The notes: a model not told the origin generated them from the sequence alone. A DNA stretch of 64,000 nucleotides from Amoebidium appalachense (GCA_963693365.1 CAVNZM010000003.1:6138001-6202000), one strand, 5' to 3'; shown: positions 34,102-56,081, numbered from the stretch's first letter. Translations and numbers: made by a program.

Positions 34102-35236
34102 TTTTTTCCTGCCCACCCAGGAAACATCAGTAAACAGAAACAACAGAAAAACGACACCAATTTTTTTATAGACAATACCCTACGCTAGACCCCCGGTGTG
34201 TGTTTTTGAAGGCACGTTTCCCCATGTTTCTTCAACAGTATTTGCTGACATCAACAAATCCGTCAAAGCGCTTCCCAACAACTCGAAGCCTTTTAGACAA
34301 CCGAATATACTCCACACAACCCCTCCCCCCTCCCTCTTCCTCCCCCCACCCCCCCACCCCCCGCACCACATATACCTGACATTCCCCTCGCTCCCCTCCT
34401 CCCAGCCTCCCCAGCCCCCGGCCCTCACACACCCTCTCCTCCCCCTCCCCCTTCCCCCCCACTCTCTCTCTCTTTCACCCCAACCTCTTACGCCTCCATA
34501 AATGAAGACAACTCAAACCAACGTAACGTGTTCAAGATTTCCTGTGTCCTTCACATGATTCTTCTTTGACTGCTTCGTGATAACAGCTGTTCCGTCTGAA
34601 CATCTAACCCAACCAGAGCTCGAGGCTCGTTTGAAAATTAGTTTGCACCGACTGTCGACATGTCCCCTAACCTTCCTCCAACGTCCCACCCCCTTAGACT
34701 TTGTCTCTCTTTCATTATATATTTCCCTCCCTACTCCCTCTTAGACCTTTTCTTTCAGACAACTTGTGTTCTCCCAAAAGCCTCCGCAGCTTGCCTACCT
34801 TTCTATATTCAGAAAGTGACTCACGTTGTTTGTGTGTGGATGCGCGGGCTGCAAACTAAGGCCTTTAGTACCCTCACCGCATGGTTTGCAATCCGAAAAG
34901 CGCGACTTTTACCGTGCTTGTGCAGATTTTGGGTAAATTTGGAAGATTTAGGACCCACGTTTCACTTGTTCATAAAATGGTTGAACCCCTCTCTAGCATC
35001 TACTTCTATCTTTGTCGAGAATTGTAACCGGGAGCCCAAATGCTTTTCAATTCCCTTTTTTGGGATTTTGCCCAAAAATGTCGGAATGAGCATCTGATCT
35101 CGAGATCGAATCGGGAAGTTCGGAACAACTGGTGCAGCTTGTTCTTCGTGCCTTTTGCAATAGGCGTATAAAAGAGGCACTGCTATTATTATTATAGCTG
35201 TGTTCTAAAAAGTGAATAGATTACAGTCATGATTCA
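34102..35236. promoter_or_regulatory. Divergent AK2 / TRUB1 spacer
   Basis: About 1.1 kb between AK2 and the candidate TRUB1 leader exon. The left half is pyrimidine-rich (34320-34480); the right half is non-repetitive. A TATAAAAG box sits at 35167-35174. A 145-codon frame at 34660-35097 shows no recognisable motif and was not accepted as a gene. Confidence 0.5.
35167..35174 (+). promoter_or_regulatory. TATA box TATAAAAG
   Basis: Near-consensus TATA element 63 bp before ATG 35237 and followed by a plausible first exon with a GTGAGT donor. Confidence 0.5.
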
Positions 35237-35451
35237 ATGATGTACACAGGCCACAACGAACTATTTTCCCAGGCGGCGATGTTCGGCGATACGGCTTCCT
35301 CTGCGTCCGCGACGATTGGCGGCATAATTGGGCTGTGTATTCTGATTGGTGTTAGCAAGCCACTGTTCCGCCAATCAGCTGTATCTTCAAGGAAATTCCT
35401 GAGGGTGCGCCGTCAGCCAACCGTTTGCCAGTTTTCTTTTGAATGCACACC
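35237..35451 (+). other. Candidate 5' exon with good donor, upstream of TRUB1
   Basis: An open stretch from ATG 35237 (reading about 72 codons, including SSASATIGGIIGLCILIGVS, a hydrophobic segment) meets an excellent donor, CACACC/GTGAGTC, at 35452. A TATA box lies 63-70 bp upstream. Its reading phase does not join the open frame of the TRUB1 exon through the best acceptor at 35957. It is therefore more likely a non-coding leader exon of TRUB1, with ATG 36091 as the TRUB1 start, or the first exon of an unrecognised transcript. A minimal upstream ORF (ATG 35228, stop after three codons) precedes it. Confidence 0.35.
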
Positions 35452-36090
35452 GTGAGTCACTGGGCCGTGAACACTCACAACTTTGAAACACGTGTATGCA
35501 CGTGTTTTTTTACTTTACCCCCACTCACACCGCCCCACCTGTCAATACCCCCCCCCCCCCCCCCCCCCCCCCGAGTCACAGGCACCTTTTAAATAGCCCC
35601 CTTCTACCCTGTAGCCCAGTGTTCTTTCCTGCAGATCTCTCGCCTCGCTCATGCATGTTGCTTCATTCAATCCCGCCCTTTCTCTCACTTCAGGCCAGCT
35701 CTTCAAACCACCATTCACGCGGCTAAACGCACACAATTTGCACGGTGCGTGACACGTAGAGTTTCGTCATCCGACGCATGCACACATTCACCCACACATA
35801 AACCCACACACACGCACACGCACCACACCCTCACACACACAAGTACAAACACGCGCACGTGAACCCTGCCGTCTAAAAGCGCTTCCGGGACCCCCCAGCT
35901 CAAGGCTCCTAATCAGAGAGTCTGACCTGCTTATTTTCTTCCCTTGCAAACATCAGTGACTTTAATACGCTCACGCAGGCGCCGTAAGTCTCTGGAGCCT
36001 TCGCCCGTTTCGAAGTCGCCTGTAGCAGAAGAAACATCACAACTAGGCACCCCTGCAACACACTACTCCTGTTCGCATCTTGGACCCGGC

Positions 36091-43550
<7,460 letters not shown>

Positions 43551-44589
43551 GATTTATATGTGCCTAAAGAAGGGAGGCTCCGTGAGACCGACATCGTTCA
43601 CTAGAATTTTAAGTCTAGGTTTATTCTAAGGACCCATCGGCTAGCATGATTGCTTTTATTGATAAAGCTTTGTTTTATTAGCCAATGGCTAGCATGGAAT
43701 ACATTTTGATTGTATCTTTGGGAAATGGGTTGATTTGGTGATTAGTCCTTTTGGCTTAAAGGTCAAAAAAAAAAATTCCGCGCTTGTTTGAGCGTTTGTG
43801 AATTAAAGTACCCAAAGTGTATCTTCTTTTAAGATCGATGTAAATGTCTGTGTAATTGGAGCTCTGCACGTGACCGGCACCCCTTCCTTTTTTGGGCAAA
43901 CTACGTGGTGATGGTGTATTGCCTGTGTTAGACAATCACAGATGAATTTTTCGAATGACCATAAATACCCTATCGACAGGAATCTTGGGGTTATCTGCCC
44001 GGTTGCACAGATCATGGATGTGTGCGTCATATATAGTTATTATACACAGAATAAGAGCACGAATGATCGCTGTGTAATCAAAAAATCATCCCCCCCCCCC
44101 CCCCCCCCCCCGCTCACCTTATGGCCCACCCCTCCCTTCCAACCTTCTTGGTACCTGGGCCGCACACACACAGCACGCACACAGACAGATAAAGAGGTAA
44201 GAACACCAGAAAGAAAACCACACGAACACTAGAAGATTATCCCGAGGTTACAGGGAATAAACATACTAGAATCATACAAGGAAAATCACAAGAATACAAG
44301 TCTTAAAAGAAGAACAGAAGAACACAAGAAAGAATGCCGCACGAATACAGAAAAGAAAGCCTGGCCCACAAGAGTACAAGGGAAACCACAAGAATACAAA
44401 ACGGGAAACCACAAGAATACAAAAAGGAATTCGAAAACCACAAAAACAAATGGAAACCGGCACAAGAACAGAAACCAATGAATTTGCCAACAACCACACC
44501 CCACAGCATGTGAGAAAGAGCTGTGGTCTCTTTTCCTGCACATGCACATCTGAACAAAAATTGTGGCCAATACAAATTGTTAACAGTTT
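43551..44589. other. 3' flank of TRUB1, no gene seen
   Basis: Mostly unique sequence. A run near 44270-44460 repeats CACAAGAATACAA-like words imperfectly. A C tract lies at 44090-44111. ATTAAA near 43803 is a weak candidate 3' end signal for TRUB1. Confidence 0.45.
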
Positions 44590-45135
44590 TTTTTTGCCAC
44601 AATAGTTAACAACTTGCAACAAGCAAACACCAAATGTAAGTGTTCTTACCATGGTATTTGGTTTACTAACAGACAGCCTGAAGTAAGTTTGTATATAGCA
44701 AACAAAGGTGCTCGGACATCATGATGTGCGTGCCTGGTGTTTGCATCTTACTTGACTAGATTCGTTTTCTTCAGCATTGTTTGTAGGGGCGATTTCCGAT
44801 CGAGTGAATCAGCAAGACCTTGCTTGCCAAGGCATCAATTTGCAAATGGCATCTATGAGGCCGATAGATCGCCAAAGGACACCTGTGACAAACCAATTAA
44901 CGAACATGTGTGTCATTCCTGTGTTTGATTGTGGGACAATTCAGTTCCAAAGAGCAGCACTCCGAATGCACGGGTTGACGAAGTCCAACCATGAGAAAAA
45001 AAGAAAAACAATCCGCATGATGATTAGAGGGATTCCGCAACCTTCTTGACTAATATATAGGGAGCAGTCATTTTTGTGTTTAGAGAGTCGTGTGTGTGTG
45101 TGTGTGTGTCGAGTGGTGTGTCTGTGTCTGTGTGT

Positions 45136-45186
<51 letters not shown>

Positions 45187-45248
45187 GGGGCGGGCGGGGC
45201 GGGGGGGGGGGGGGGGGGGGGGGGGGGGACACGGCACCCAAATCCCCC

Positions 45249-45279
<31 letters not shown>

Positions 45280-45618
45280 AAAAAAAAAAAAAAAGGCATT
45301 GATTTGAAGAAAATACGTTCCTTCCACCTGTGGGATGATGACCGACCCCCCCCCCCCCCCCCCCCCCTCCCCCCCCCTCCTCCTCCTCCTCCTCCTCCTC
45401 CTCCTCCTCCTACTCCCCGGGCCAGGTCCGTCCTCCGATCCCCACTCCCTCCCGGGGGAGAGGGGAATAGCGTCGATATTTGGTGACCCAGTGCACGTAA
45501 TGGCCAGCAACTTGCAAGTAAGGTAATAATTAATGAAGCCATGACCATATGAAGTATTTGCAAAGGTGGGCGGGCCAATCATGACGTGCCACATCTGGTG
45601 GTGGGGGGCAGGGGAGGG

Positions 45619-45650
<32 letters not shown>

Positions 45651-46802
45651 TTTGCGGTTTGAAGTTTCAAAGGCATATTGGATATTGGATATTATTGGCT
45701 CCTACTCGGGCAACATGATGTCGACAGATTGTTCACAATCAGTTATTTCCCAAAAAGGTTAACAACGCCGAGTGTAAACGTACGCAGCTCGGTGGTTATA
45801 AAAAAGTTTCTTAAGCATTGTTTGTAGGGGCAACAAGGTTTCCGGCAAATCACGCAGACATTCTATTCCACGAATTCATCCCTTGCCAGATGCATTAGTC
45901 TATATCTGGCAACTATACAAAAGCCGATTAGTCACCCATGGAACCCACTCAAAGCTAACGAGCAATGCCTGTGCGTGTGTCCTCGTGTTGGATGGTGGGA
46001 AGTGCAGCCTGTCAGACCCAAATACCAGCACTCAAAATCTAAATGAGCTTTTGGTTGAAAACATCAAGTCAAAAGGAAAAATAAATCGGTAGGAAGATAA
46101 GAAAGACTCAACCCCTTTCGACAAATCTTTAAGGGGGATACTTATCCTAGCCTGTGTGCGCGCCAGGAAAGGAGAGGGTGGTGTGTCGGTGTGTGTGGTA
46201 GTGGTGGTGTTGAGGGGGGGTTCGAAGGAACGGGTGGGTGGAGGTGGGGATTGAGGGGTTTGGGGGGGGGGGGGGGGGGAGGGGGGGAGGGGAGGGGGAT
46301 TGAATGCTGGAGTGAGACGGCATCGGAGCTTATTATTGCGCTCATCTCCAAATATGAAAAAGCTTTGAATCCTAATAACCCCCCTCCGAGCCACCCCTTC
46401 CCCCCCCCCCCCCCCCCCACCCCCCACCCCCCACCCCCCCACCCCCCCCCCCCCCCCCCCCCCCCTTCCCCTCCCTCATTCCTCACCAAGTGAGGGAATA
46501 TTATCCTGGATAAACATAATGAGGCCAGTGCCCATAATGCACTTTGCAATTAGGCAATTCTCTTATATTAAAAATTACACAAATTAAGCCGCGCTTGTAT
46601 TCGTTGTTTGCAGAGATGTGTTCTCACTGATGCTGCCACATATGGTTGAGGGAAGGGGGGAGGGAGGGGAGGGGAGGAGGGGGGAAGGGGGGGGGGGGGG
46701 GAGGAGGGGGGATGAAGTTTTAAAAAAAGCTTGAGAACGTCAGATATCCGAGGAGGGATCCTATAGCTGAAGCACGGGGGTAGGTAAACACCGCTATAGA
46801 CT

Positions 46803-47164
46803 GTGCGTGTGTGTGCGTGTGCGTGTGCGTGTATGCGTGTGTGCGTGTGTGCGTGTGTGCGTGTGCGTGTGTGCGTGTGCGTGTGTGCGTGTGCGTGTGT
46901 GCGTGTGCGTGTGTGCGTGTGCGTGTGCGCGTGTGCGTGTGTGCGTGTGCATGTGCGCGTGCGCGTGCGCGTGTGCGTGTGTGCGTGTGTGCGTGTGCGT
47001 GTGTGCGTGTGCGTGTGCGTGTGTGCGTGTGCGTGTGTGCGTGTGCGTGTGCGTGTGTGCGTGTGCGTGTGTGCGTGTGCGTGTGCGTGCACGTGTGCGT
47101 GTGCGTGTGTGTGTGTGTCTGGTGTGCGTGTGCGTGTGCGTGTGCGTGTGGGTATGCGCGTGCC

Positions 47165-47196
<32 letters not shown>

Positions 47197-47207
47197 CGTG
47201 CGTGTCT
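46803..47207 (+). repeat. (GTGTGC/GTGC) alternating array
   Basis: About 400 bp of strictly alternating purine-pyrimidine, GTGTGCGTGTGC-type, an extended Z-DNA-prone tract within the long-unit array. Confidence 0.9.
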
Positions 47208-48904
47208 TTGTCTCTGTGTGTATTTTTGTGTCTGTATTTTTGTGTGTAGTGCATGTGTTTGTGATTAGGTGGGCGGGGGGGAGGGTGGGTGGAGGGGGGG
47301 GGGGGGGGGGGGGAGGGGGGGGGGGGGAGGACGGTTTTAGGCATGACCCTAGGCCCACGTGCAAACACATGTCTGTGCCTATGACTGGATGCCCGTATAT
47401 GCAAATGCTGCCCCCCCCCCCCACCAGAAAAACAAAACAAAAAAAGAATGAAGAAAGAAAGAAAGAAAAAAGAAAAAAAGAAAAAACGAAGAAAAAGTAA
47501 AAAATATCTTTAAGTAAAAATGTTTCTTCCACCTATATGATAATGCTCCCTTTCCCCCCTCCCCCCCTTCCCCTTTCATGAGAGAGGGGGAATATTCTTG
47601 ATATATATAATGAGGTCAGTTCACTTACGCTTTGCAACCTGCAACTTGAATCCCCGGTGATAAACAATTAAGTATTATGTATATCGTATGACAGTATTTG
47701 CAAATGGCCCAAGGGGGGGGGGGGGGGGGGGGGGGGCATGAGGTCTTTAGTGAATCTCGAGAGCATGGGATATTCGAGAGGGAGTCCTATAGCTAATGCA
47801 TGAGGGTTGGTAAACGTGGCAATGGGCTGTGTGTCCGTATTGTGTGTGTGTATTTGTGTGCGTGTGTGTGCTTGTGTACATGTGAGCGTGTGAATGTGTG
47901 AGCGTGTGAGTGTGCGTGCATGCATGCGTGCTTGGGTTGTGTGTGTGCACGTGTGTGCACATGTGCGCGTGCGTGTGTGTGCGTGTGCGTAAGAGAGTAG
48001 AGGGGGAGAGGGGAAGGGGGGGGGGGGGGGGAGGGGGAAGACGGTTTGTGTCTAGGCCCAGGTACAAGACTTAGTAAAGTTTGTGCTATGCCAGGCTACA
48101 ACTCGGGCACCACCTTGATGTGGTAGACAGTTTGTTCACAATTGTTTACCACAAAAATTATCAACATGCACCGAAAGATGCCGAATGTACATTTCTCATG
48201 GCCTCGATGTTTCCAAACCCGAATACGTTTTTTTTTTAGTATTGCTTGCAGGGGCGATTTGTTTCCAGCCAAACAGGCGGCCTTCCGACTGTTGCGTCAT
48301 CGGCGCATTTGCCAGAGCATTCATCTGCATATGGCAACCCTATTGAGGCCGACAGGTCAACCAGGGAACACAATCAAAACCAACAAACAATATGGGTGTG
48401 TGCCATTCTTGAGTTTGGTGACACTCAAGCTGTCAGATCTACATTTCAGGACTCGTTAGTCAGCATTGTCTCTATCTCTCTCTCACTTATTTTAATATTA
48501 ACTTATTTTAACATTAACTTATTTTAACATTAAAAAAACGATTCTGTGCTGACAGTAAGCACAATTACCTCCCTCCGCCCCCCCCCCCCCCCTTTTCCGG
48601 TCCCCTTCCTTCTCTCAGGCTTATGTGACTTCGTATCCCGATCCGTGAGACCCCCTTCCCCCCCCCCCGCCCCCCCCCCCCCCCCCCCCCCCTCCCCCCC
48701 CCCCCCCCTCCGGCCCCTCCTTTCCTCCCCCCTCTCCCCTCCCCTCCCCCCCCTCCCTCCCTCCCCGCCATGCACACACATGCCCAAGAAGCAACGTACT
48801 AGTAAAGGGAACCTTTGACCGTGACCGGATACAACTGTTACAATGATTTTGCTGCAATCCGACCCCGCCACAGTGTGTGTGTGTGTGTGGAGGTGTGTGT
48901 GGAG

Positions 48905-48936
<32 letters not shown>

Positions 48937-49066
48937 CCCAGTGTGTGTGTGTGCGCACGCGCATGTGTGCGCCCGCTTGCGTGTGCACATGGGAGCATGT
49001 GCGTGTGGTGCATGCGCAAGTTCATTGGCACACATGTCACGCCTGACTTTGTGTCCCCCTCCCCAT

Positions 49067-49102
<36 letters not shown>

Positions 49103-49608
49103 TTTTCTTCTTTTCTTCTTAACTGGCTTATCCCGATACATGTACAGTCCCGGTAATTCACCTCATGGGAGCAGTCTTCCCACCACTAGGAAATTGTGTC
49201 GCCTTTCAATGGCAACGATGTAAAATGGGGCCTAAATGAACAAAGTGATACATCTCAGGCACTCAGGACCGAGAACTTTCTGCCAAGATTCGAGCAGGCT
49301 CTTTCAGCTTCGACTCTGTGTGGCTTGCGAAATTATTTGCTAATCCATCATCAATGGAAGATGCCTGGGAATGGCTACAAAGATTGGGTGCACCGTGACG
49401 TGTGTCTGCAGCAACCCATTGCAGCCAATGTGAGGCTTGCCGAGCCACCCATCTGAACACAAGCATGTGTGCTTTCAAATAGGTAAAACGAATTTGATGA
49501 TTGATTGTGGGAGCAAGGGCTTCAAAAATCGCAATGCATGTAATAATCAAAAGACGAATGTGCACAGATAAAACGTTGCTGTGAAGAATTCATCGTCCTG
49601 ACAAGGTA

Positions 49609-49639
<31 letters not shown>

Positions 49640-49934
49640 ATCCTCTTACCCCCCCTCCCCTCCCCCACCAGCGCCCTCCCCCCCTCCCCTCCCCAAACAC
49701 ACACACTGTACGTACACCAAGTAACATTGAACACTGCGGATATTGATAATAAAATTCCTAATAACCACTGGGTAGTATGATTGAAGAAGTCTCTGTTGGC
49801 TATCCAAAAATTTGGATCGCTACCTGTACCCCAAGTCTAGCCCCCCCCCCCCCCCCCCCCCCCCCCCTCCTCCTCCCCACTCCTCTCATCGCTCACCCCC
49901 CCTTTAACCTTTCATGCAGCGCCACAGAAGACAA

Positions 49935-50370
<436 letters not shown>

Positions 50371-51159
50371 GGCGGGGGGGAGGGGGTGGGGGGGGGGGGG
50401 GAAGAGGGAAGGGGAAGGGGGGGGGGGTGGGGTGGGGGGGGGGGGGTCCCGGAGGAGTTGTGGTGGTGATGGTGGGGGTGGTGCATTTTTTTTGTTTGTG
50501 TCATGTTGTGGGTGGGTGGGTGGGCCGGAGGGGGGGGGGGGGGGGGAGGGGGGGAAGGGGGGTCGTTGCCCGGGAAGATAGACTGGGCATGTGTTTGTAG
50601 AACGAAAGGCGCCACAGTGTGTCATGTGTATACTATATCCGTGTGCTAGGGTGTGTATGAGGAGCGGAGAAAATGATCGTGCTTGCCCGTGCCCCTTCCC
50701 CTTCCCCCCCTCCTTTCTTTTTCTTTATATAACTGATTTGATTATAAACCAACTCGATCCTGGGCTATTCCCAGTGGTTCACCTAATGCAAGTTACTCTT
50801 CCATCCTATGAAACGACTGCCCCTAAAAGTAATGGCTTTTTTTTGTGGCTGAATCGCGAGTAACCAAACCCCTCGGGAGCTTTTTGTAAATTTAAACTTC
50901 TTATCTATTTTTTTTTTGCTACAACTCTGGGTGGATTGAAACATGAACCGAGTTAATTTCCCAGCGTTTAACAGACAGAATGCAAGGCGTCAGGTGCATG
51001 CCCTGCAACTACGAGCTCCAATAGTCTCACCACTGTAACTGTGTGAGATATTACAGCCCTGTATAGCCACACACTCAATCACAAGCCTGTGTGCTAGAAG
51101 TCACATGACAGAGTTTTTGGCCTTGATTGTGGGACCAAAAATAATAATAATAATAATAA

Positions 51160-51321
51160 TAATAACAATAGTTAAAAAAAAATAAAAAAAACGTGACCAA
51201 GCAGACCAGGCGCTTGCCGGAGTGCAGAATATTCATATTCGGATGATGCCGGATTCCCGGGCAAGGTCGGACTGCAAGACATTTGCAGTGCACACAATCC
51301 TTCAATCGTATGAAACCCAAG

Positions 51322-51357
<36 letters not shown>

Positions 51358-51564
51358 AACACACACACACACGCACATGTACATGTACACACACCCTTTG
51401 GAACGAACGTTTTGTAGAGTCATAGTACTGAATAATATCGATATGATTCAGTGAACATCCGTTTGCAAAACAGAACAGTGGTTTCCACGGATGGCTTCCT
51501 TGCCGACTCTATTAACACCCTCAGCCTGCAGCTGATGAACTTAGTAATCCTCCCCCTCCTCTCT

Positions 51565-51603
<39 letters not shown>

Positions 51604-52300
51604 ACCACCACCACCACCACCACTGCCCCAGATCTTCCCGCCACCCTTTCTGCGGGTGCCCCTCTGACCCCTTCATGCACGGACCACAACACCCATGGCC
51701 AGTCGTTAGCCCCCCCCCCCCCCCCCGTCCACACATACACACGCACACAGAACCCCACCTCGCCCGGCCCCCCCTGCCTCGCTCCTTCACTTGCACCAAC
51801 TTCAGTAAACACACCCAAACACTATCACAAGCGTACCTGTGTGGCCACTGTGGCACTGTTCATTGACACAGTTGTCAATACCATACACATAGGAGTGGAC
51901 AGGATCACGTGCACCACCAAGATTTTTACTAAGTCACAAGATAGTCCCGATCGAACCTAGATGTTCTGGAAACAAATCAACATCCTAGAGTATACGGAGT
52001 CTTAGTGAAATATTATAGTACCCGGAGAAGGGGAAGGCTAGATTTAGAAAATTATCAACTTACTGTGTAATCAAAGTGAACAACAGCATCACCGCCCATG
52101 ATATAATGTTTTCTTCTTAGCTTCTCAGAGCATAGTGAATCACGGTCTTATTAGTATGAGATTTGGTTTCGGAATCCCGCGTGTAAACCAAAACTACATG
52201 TATCGGTGTGACACGGTGTTGCTCTATATCATGCCCGCAGTGGCTTTGCGCATCGTGCTCAGTGTTGAGGAGCTTATGATCGTGGGTGCATGTCTGTGTG
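51160..52300. other. Spacer with no accepted gene
   Basis: Contains (TAA)n-like DNA near 51138-51170, C tracts at 51322-51355 and 51578-51603, and a short frame around 51480-51545 (VVSTDGFLADSINTLSLQ) with no family match. 51850-52290 is unique sequence in which nothing is recognised. Confidence 0.45.
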
Positions 52301-52309
52301 CCAGTGAAG

Positions 52310-52957
<648 letters not shown>

Positions 52958-52958
<1 letters not shown>

Positions 52959-55088
52959 CCCCCTCCCTTTCCCCCCCCCAAAGCTCCCCTCGGAGTCCCG
53001 CCCTTTTTAATAATTGGGGCCCGTAAGACACGTGCACAGCTTATTAAGTCTCATTTTACTTAAGATATTCCTGGGTGGTTAGTATCCTTATAAAGCCTTC
53101 TACTGTCTACGAGGATATGACTGCTACGTGCTGCATATACGAGTACCACTTTTATGGGACAACAGTTGGAACTTCGTCAAGTGACGTGTTTACTTACTGG
53201 TAAATCGATACTGGCCACTTGGGTAGGTTCTATAGTAGCTACAACTGTTACATACAACATCCCCTACTATGACTATGCCCGGGGCCCACAGTAACTATCA
53301 TAAAAATCAACTTTCACTACAGTTTCGGGAGAGTGCAAGAAATACAGAGTGCAGATGGGACTAAAGAACTTCAAGGGACGGAAAAGGGAGCTGGAAGGTC
53401 GGTCGGAAGACAGCAAAAGCAAAATTTTTGCAGCTTCAAGTTGAAGGCTTTGGGAGCCGAAGCATTTGACTCACTCAACCTGCAGGGGGTCGGCCTTGTA
53501 CCAAATATGCACACATCTGTGCACACCGAATTCAGTGTAACAGGTGTTTATAAAACTAAAAACAAAGTAGGATTATCAATCTTAGTCATGCGGGCGTGAT
53601 ATTGGATATCACACGTGGCCACCGTGTGGCACAAATTATTGTGACGGAAAGTTCTTCTGGTTTACACGGGAAACCAAATTAGCAAGATCAGTACTATTTT
53701 TTTGTAGTTGCGCATCTCTGTCATCGGCCCGTGTCGATGCACCCGGGTGACAGCCTGAGCTCATGAGCACCGTGACGGTGTCGGCACGTCAATACTTGTA
53801 CCAATTTGCAAAAGTCAAAACAATTGGTTACTTTTATTGCGGTCGAATTAATGATTGGTCAATGACCCATGCGTTCACATGCGTTCCCTCCCGAGGCAAA
53901 ATAAAAAAGGGGGAGGAGAGAAAGTAAAGCAAAGAAGAAAAAAAGATTCGTATAAAAAATTATGACGCCTAGTATGCAGTAGCATACAACACATGCATGA
54001 TAATCCAAAATATGAGGGATCCAAATCTGAATAATATCGGATGCACTTTCTGAATTCCCACCAAATTTTCAGGAATGCATAAATGAATTCCCCTCATATT
54101 TTCGAGTTTTGACTACGTTACGTTACCCGACCAAGGCCTCCTAAATAGCACACCCACCAATCCAACTAGTTTTAGCGCAACATCATAGTGTAGCATCAGT
54201 AGACCAGGGCCCACAAAAAGTATATGTTGGCTTATTAATGGTTGTAGTGGGATTAAACTTCATTGTGATTCGAGAAATTACTATGAGTTTTTTCGTAGGG
54301 AAATGAAGCTTTTAAAAGAAATTTACATGCTCCGAAACTCATGACACAGAAATATGGGAAAATTTCAAGAACACTTGGGCATAAATCCTTGCCTGAATTC
54401 CTGGGTTTTGGAATGTGCGTTAACATGACCACGAAAATATGAAAATAATATGATTGGCAGATACCTCTTAAAGCATCACCTGATTGGATTCGCCAACCGG
54501 TAGCGCCAAAAGGCATCTTGTTTAATGTTATGATTTTGAACGAATCATTCTTGGTCTATAGCAGCATTTAAATTTTTCATTTTTCAGGTCAATCGAACTT
54601 TGGGCTTGAGGTTGCGTGGGGTATCTAAACATTTGAATAAAGGTAAAAGGCGATTGCAGTCGATAAGAAATTAAGTTTTGGTTTTTTTATGAATTAAATT
54701 TAATCAATTATATAGCATTTCTGCGCTCTTTGTATACTTTCCGCTTGCCTTTTCTCCCGTGATTACACAAGGGTTACTGAATGGTGACACTACACGTTGC
54801 ACGGATAAAACCAAAAATACCGACCATTCATAATCACGCTTGACAACAACCCAATTACCGTTAGGACAGCTCAAACAAACTGAGATGCCGAGTGAAGGGG
54901 TCACAAAGCGTTCTGTTTGTTTTTTTGGATGTCTCGTGTACGGCCTGAAGTCATCCATTTTCGAAGTGCGAATTCTGGGTCTCAGCAACTCAGGGCTCTT
55001 TCAGATATATTTTTTGTTTTAATATGACAGCCCCTCAAATTGCCTCGATGCATGCTTGACCATTTTCCCGCTGGCAGCAAAAGACAAA
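52958..55088. other. Repeat-poor spacer before the CCHC gene
   Basis: About 2.1 kb of unique, moderately AT-rich DNA. An 89-codon frame at 53333-53599 (no ATG start; SADGTKELQGTEKGAG, FDSLNLQGVG) has no recognisable family. The promoter of the CCHC gene should lie here, but no clear TATA was identified. Confidence 0.4.
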
Positions 55089-56081
55089 ATGTCCTGTGAC
55101 GTAGCTGGGCAACCATACATCAAAAGGCCATTTGAAGACACGATGGTTCTAGAATCTTCCGAGCACCCCTATGCATACGCCAGAATGGAAGAAAAATACT
55201 GCCCGCCCTCTCCCGGCTCCGAGAGTGAAGCGGGGGCTCTCTATGACGAGCTTATGACCTCGCTTCTCCCTGGGCCCGTGTCCTTCGAGCAACTCTCTTC
55301 TGAACCAGTTCATGTTAACTACGTACAAGGGGTCACCGAAGCACACTACGAAAAATACGAAAGAGATTACTCACATGTTCGCGCGCACGACTCTTATCCG
55401 GAGGTTCGAAACCCGCGGCCTTACTACCCATCCTATCATGAAGTACCTCCTGCACGGAGACGGTCACATCACCGTCACGACGAATACCCGATGTTTCACC
55501 ATTCATACGACTCGCCCAGTCCATCCCCACGTGCCTCCTCGCATCCTTTTGGAAGCAGCAATATGGGTCCCTCCCCATATAGGATAATGCCGGCCCACTA
55601 CCGTGAACGAGACCCCCCACACCCCCAGTACATCCCTAGGTCCCATCGTGACTATCCGCCCCCCTCTCATCACTACTCGTCAAGTTTGGGGAGAAGCCAC
55701 TCACTGCCGGGCCAGGCCTATAGGTTGCCCTCCTACATGGAACCTCCAAGAGCTAAGATGCATTACTCTACCGTGCGCACAGGCTCCATGGGTTCACCAT
55801 CCCCACCGCATTACCCGTCAAGCCCCCCACAGGGGTTTTCACTCTCTGCACTGCAGTCGCTCATGCAGCAAACGAGCAACATCCCTGCAAAGAAAAACAC
55901 ACACTACATGTGTGGTAATTGTTTTTCTGTCGGCCACAACAGAAGGACTTGCCCCTTTGCCAAAACAGGAAAGGGAGAAGGCGGTAAAGTGAACACAGCC
56001 ACACCCGAAAAACCGGCAGCGGCGGCAGGTGGGCAGGCGGGAGGTACAAACACGGGAACCGCTTCGCTTGGAGGGAAATAG
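55089..56081 (+). CDS. Intronless CCHC zinc-knuckle, disordered protein
   Basis: Single-exon frame of 330 codons. ATG 55089 is the first ATG of the frame (context AAAATGT). Most of the protein is disordered and rich in Pro, Ser, Tyr, His and Arg, with patches such as PYYPSYHEVPPARRRSHHRH and SPSPSPRASSHP. Near the C-terminus is one zinc knuckle, CGNCFSVGHNRRTC (Cys275, Cys278, His283, Cys288; C-x2-C-x4-H-x4-C), followed by a Lys-rich then Ala/Gly/Thr-rich tail. A single retroviral-type knuckle next to a low-complexity Tyr/Arg region suggests RNA binding, perhaps in a granule or as a splicing/translation cofactor; this is inference. No gag, protease or polymerase partner is nearby, so a domesticated gag origin is only a possibility. 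Lack of introns contrasts with the genes at 0-44 kb. AATAAA signals lie at 56663 and 56772. Confidence 0.75.
   Translation: MSCDVAGQPYIKRPFEDTMVLESSEHPYAYARMEEKYCPPSPGSESEAGALYDELMTSLLPGPVSFEQLSSEPVHVNYVQGVTEAHYEKYERDYSHVRAHDSYPEVRNPRPYYPSYHEVPPARRRSHHRHDEYPMFHHSYDSPSPSPRASSHPFGSSNMGPSPYRIMPAHYRERDPPHPQYIPRSHRDYPPPSHHYSSSLGRSHSLPGQAYRLPSYMEPPRAKMHYSTVRTGSMGSPSPPHYPSSPPQGFSLSALQSLMQQTSNIPAKKNTHYMCGNCFSVGHNRRTCPFAKTGKGEGGKVNTATPEKPAAAAGGQAGGTNTGTASLGGK

Noticed and set aside
34660-35097. 145-codon frame in the AK2/TRUB1 spacer
   Set aside because: No motif, unusual composition, and it lies in a likely promoter region; kept only as a remark in the spacer entry.
44777-45049. 90-codon frame in array block 1
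   Set aside because: The aligned copies at 45818 and 48241 do not keep the frame, so it is not a conserved exon.
53333-53599. 89-codon frame in unique DNA
   Set aside because: No ATG start, no homology recognised, no splice context; insufficient support.
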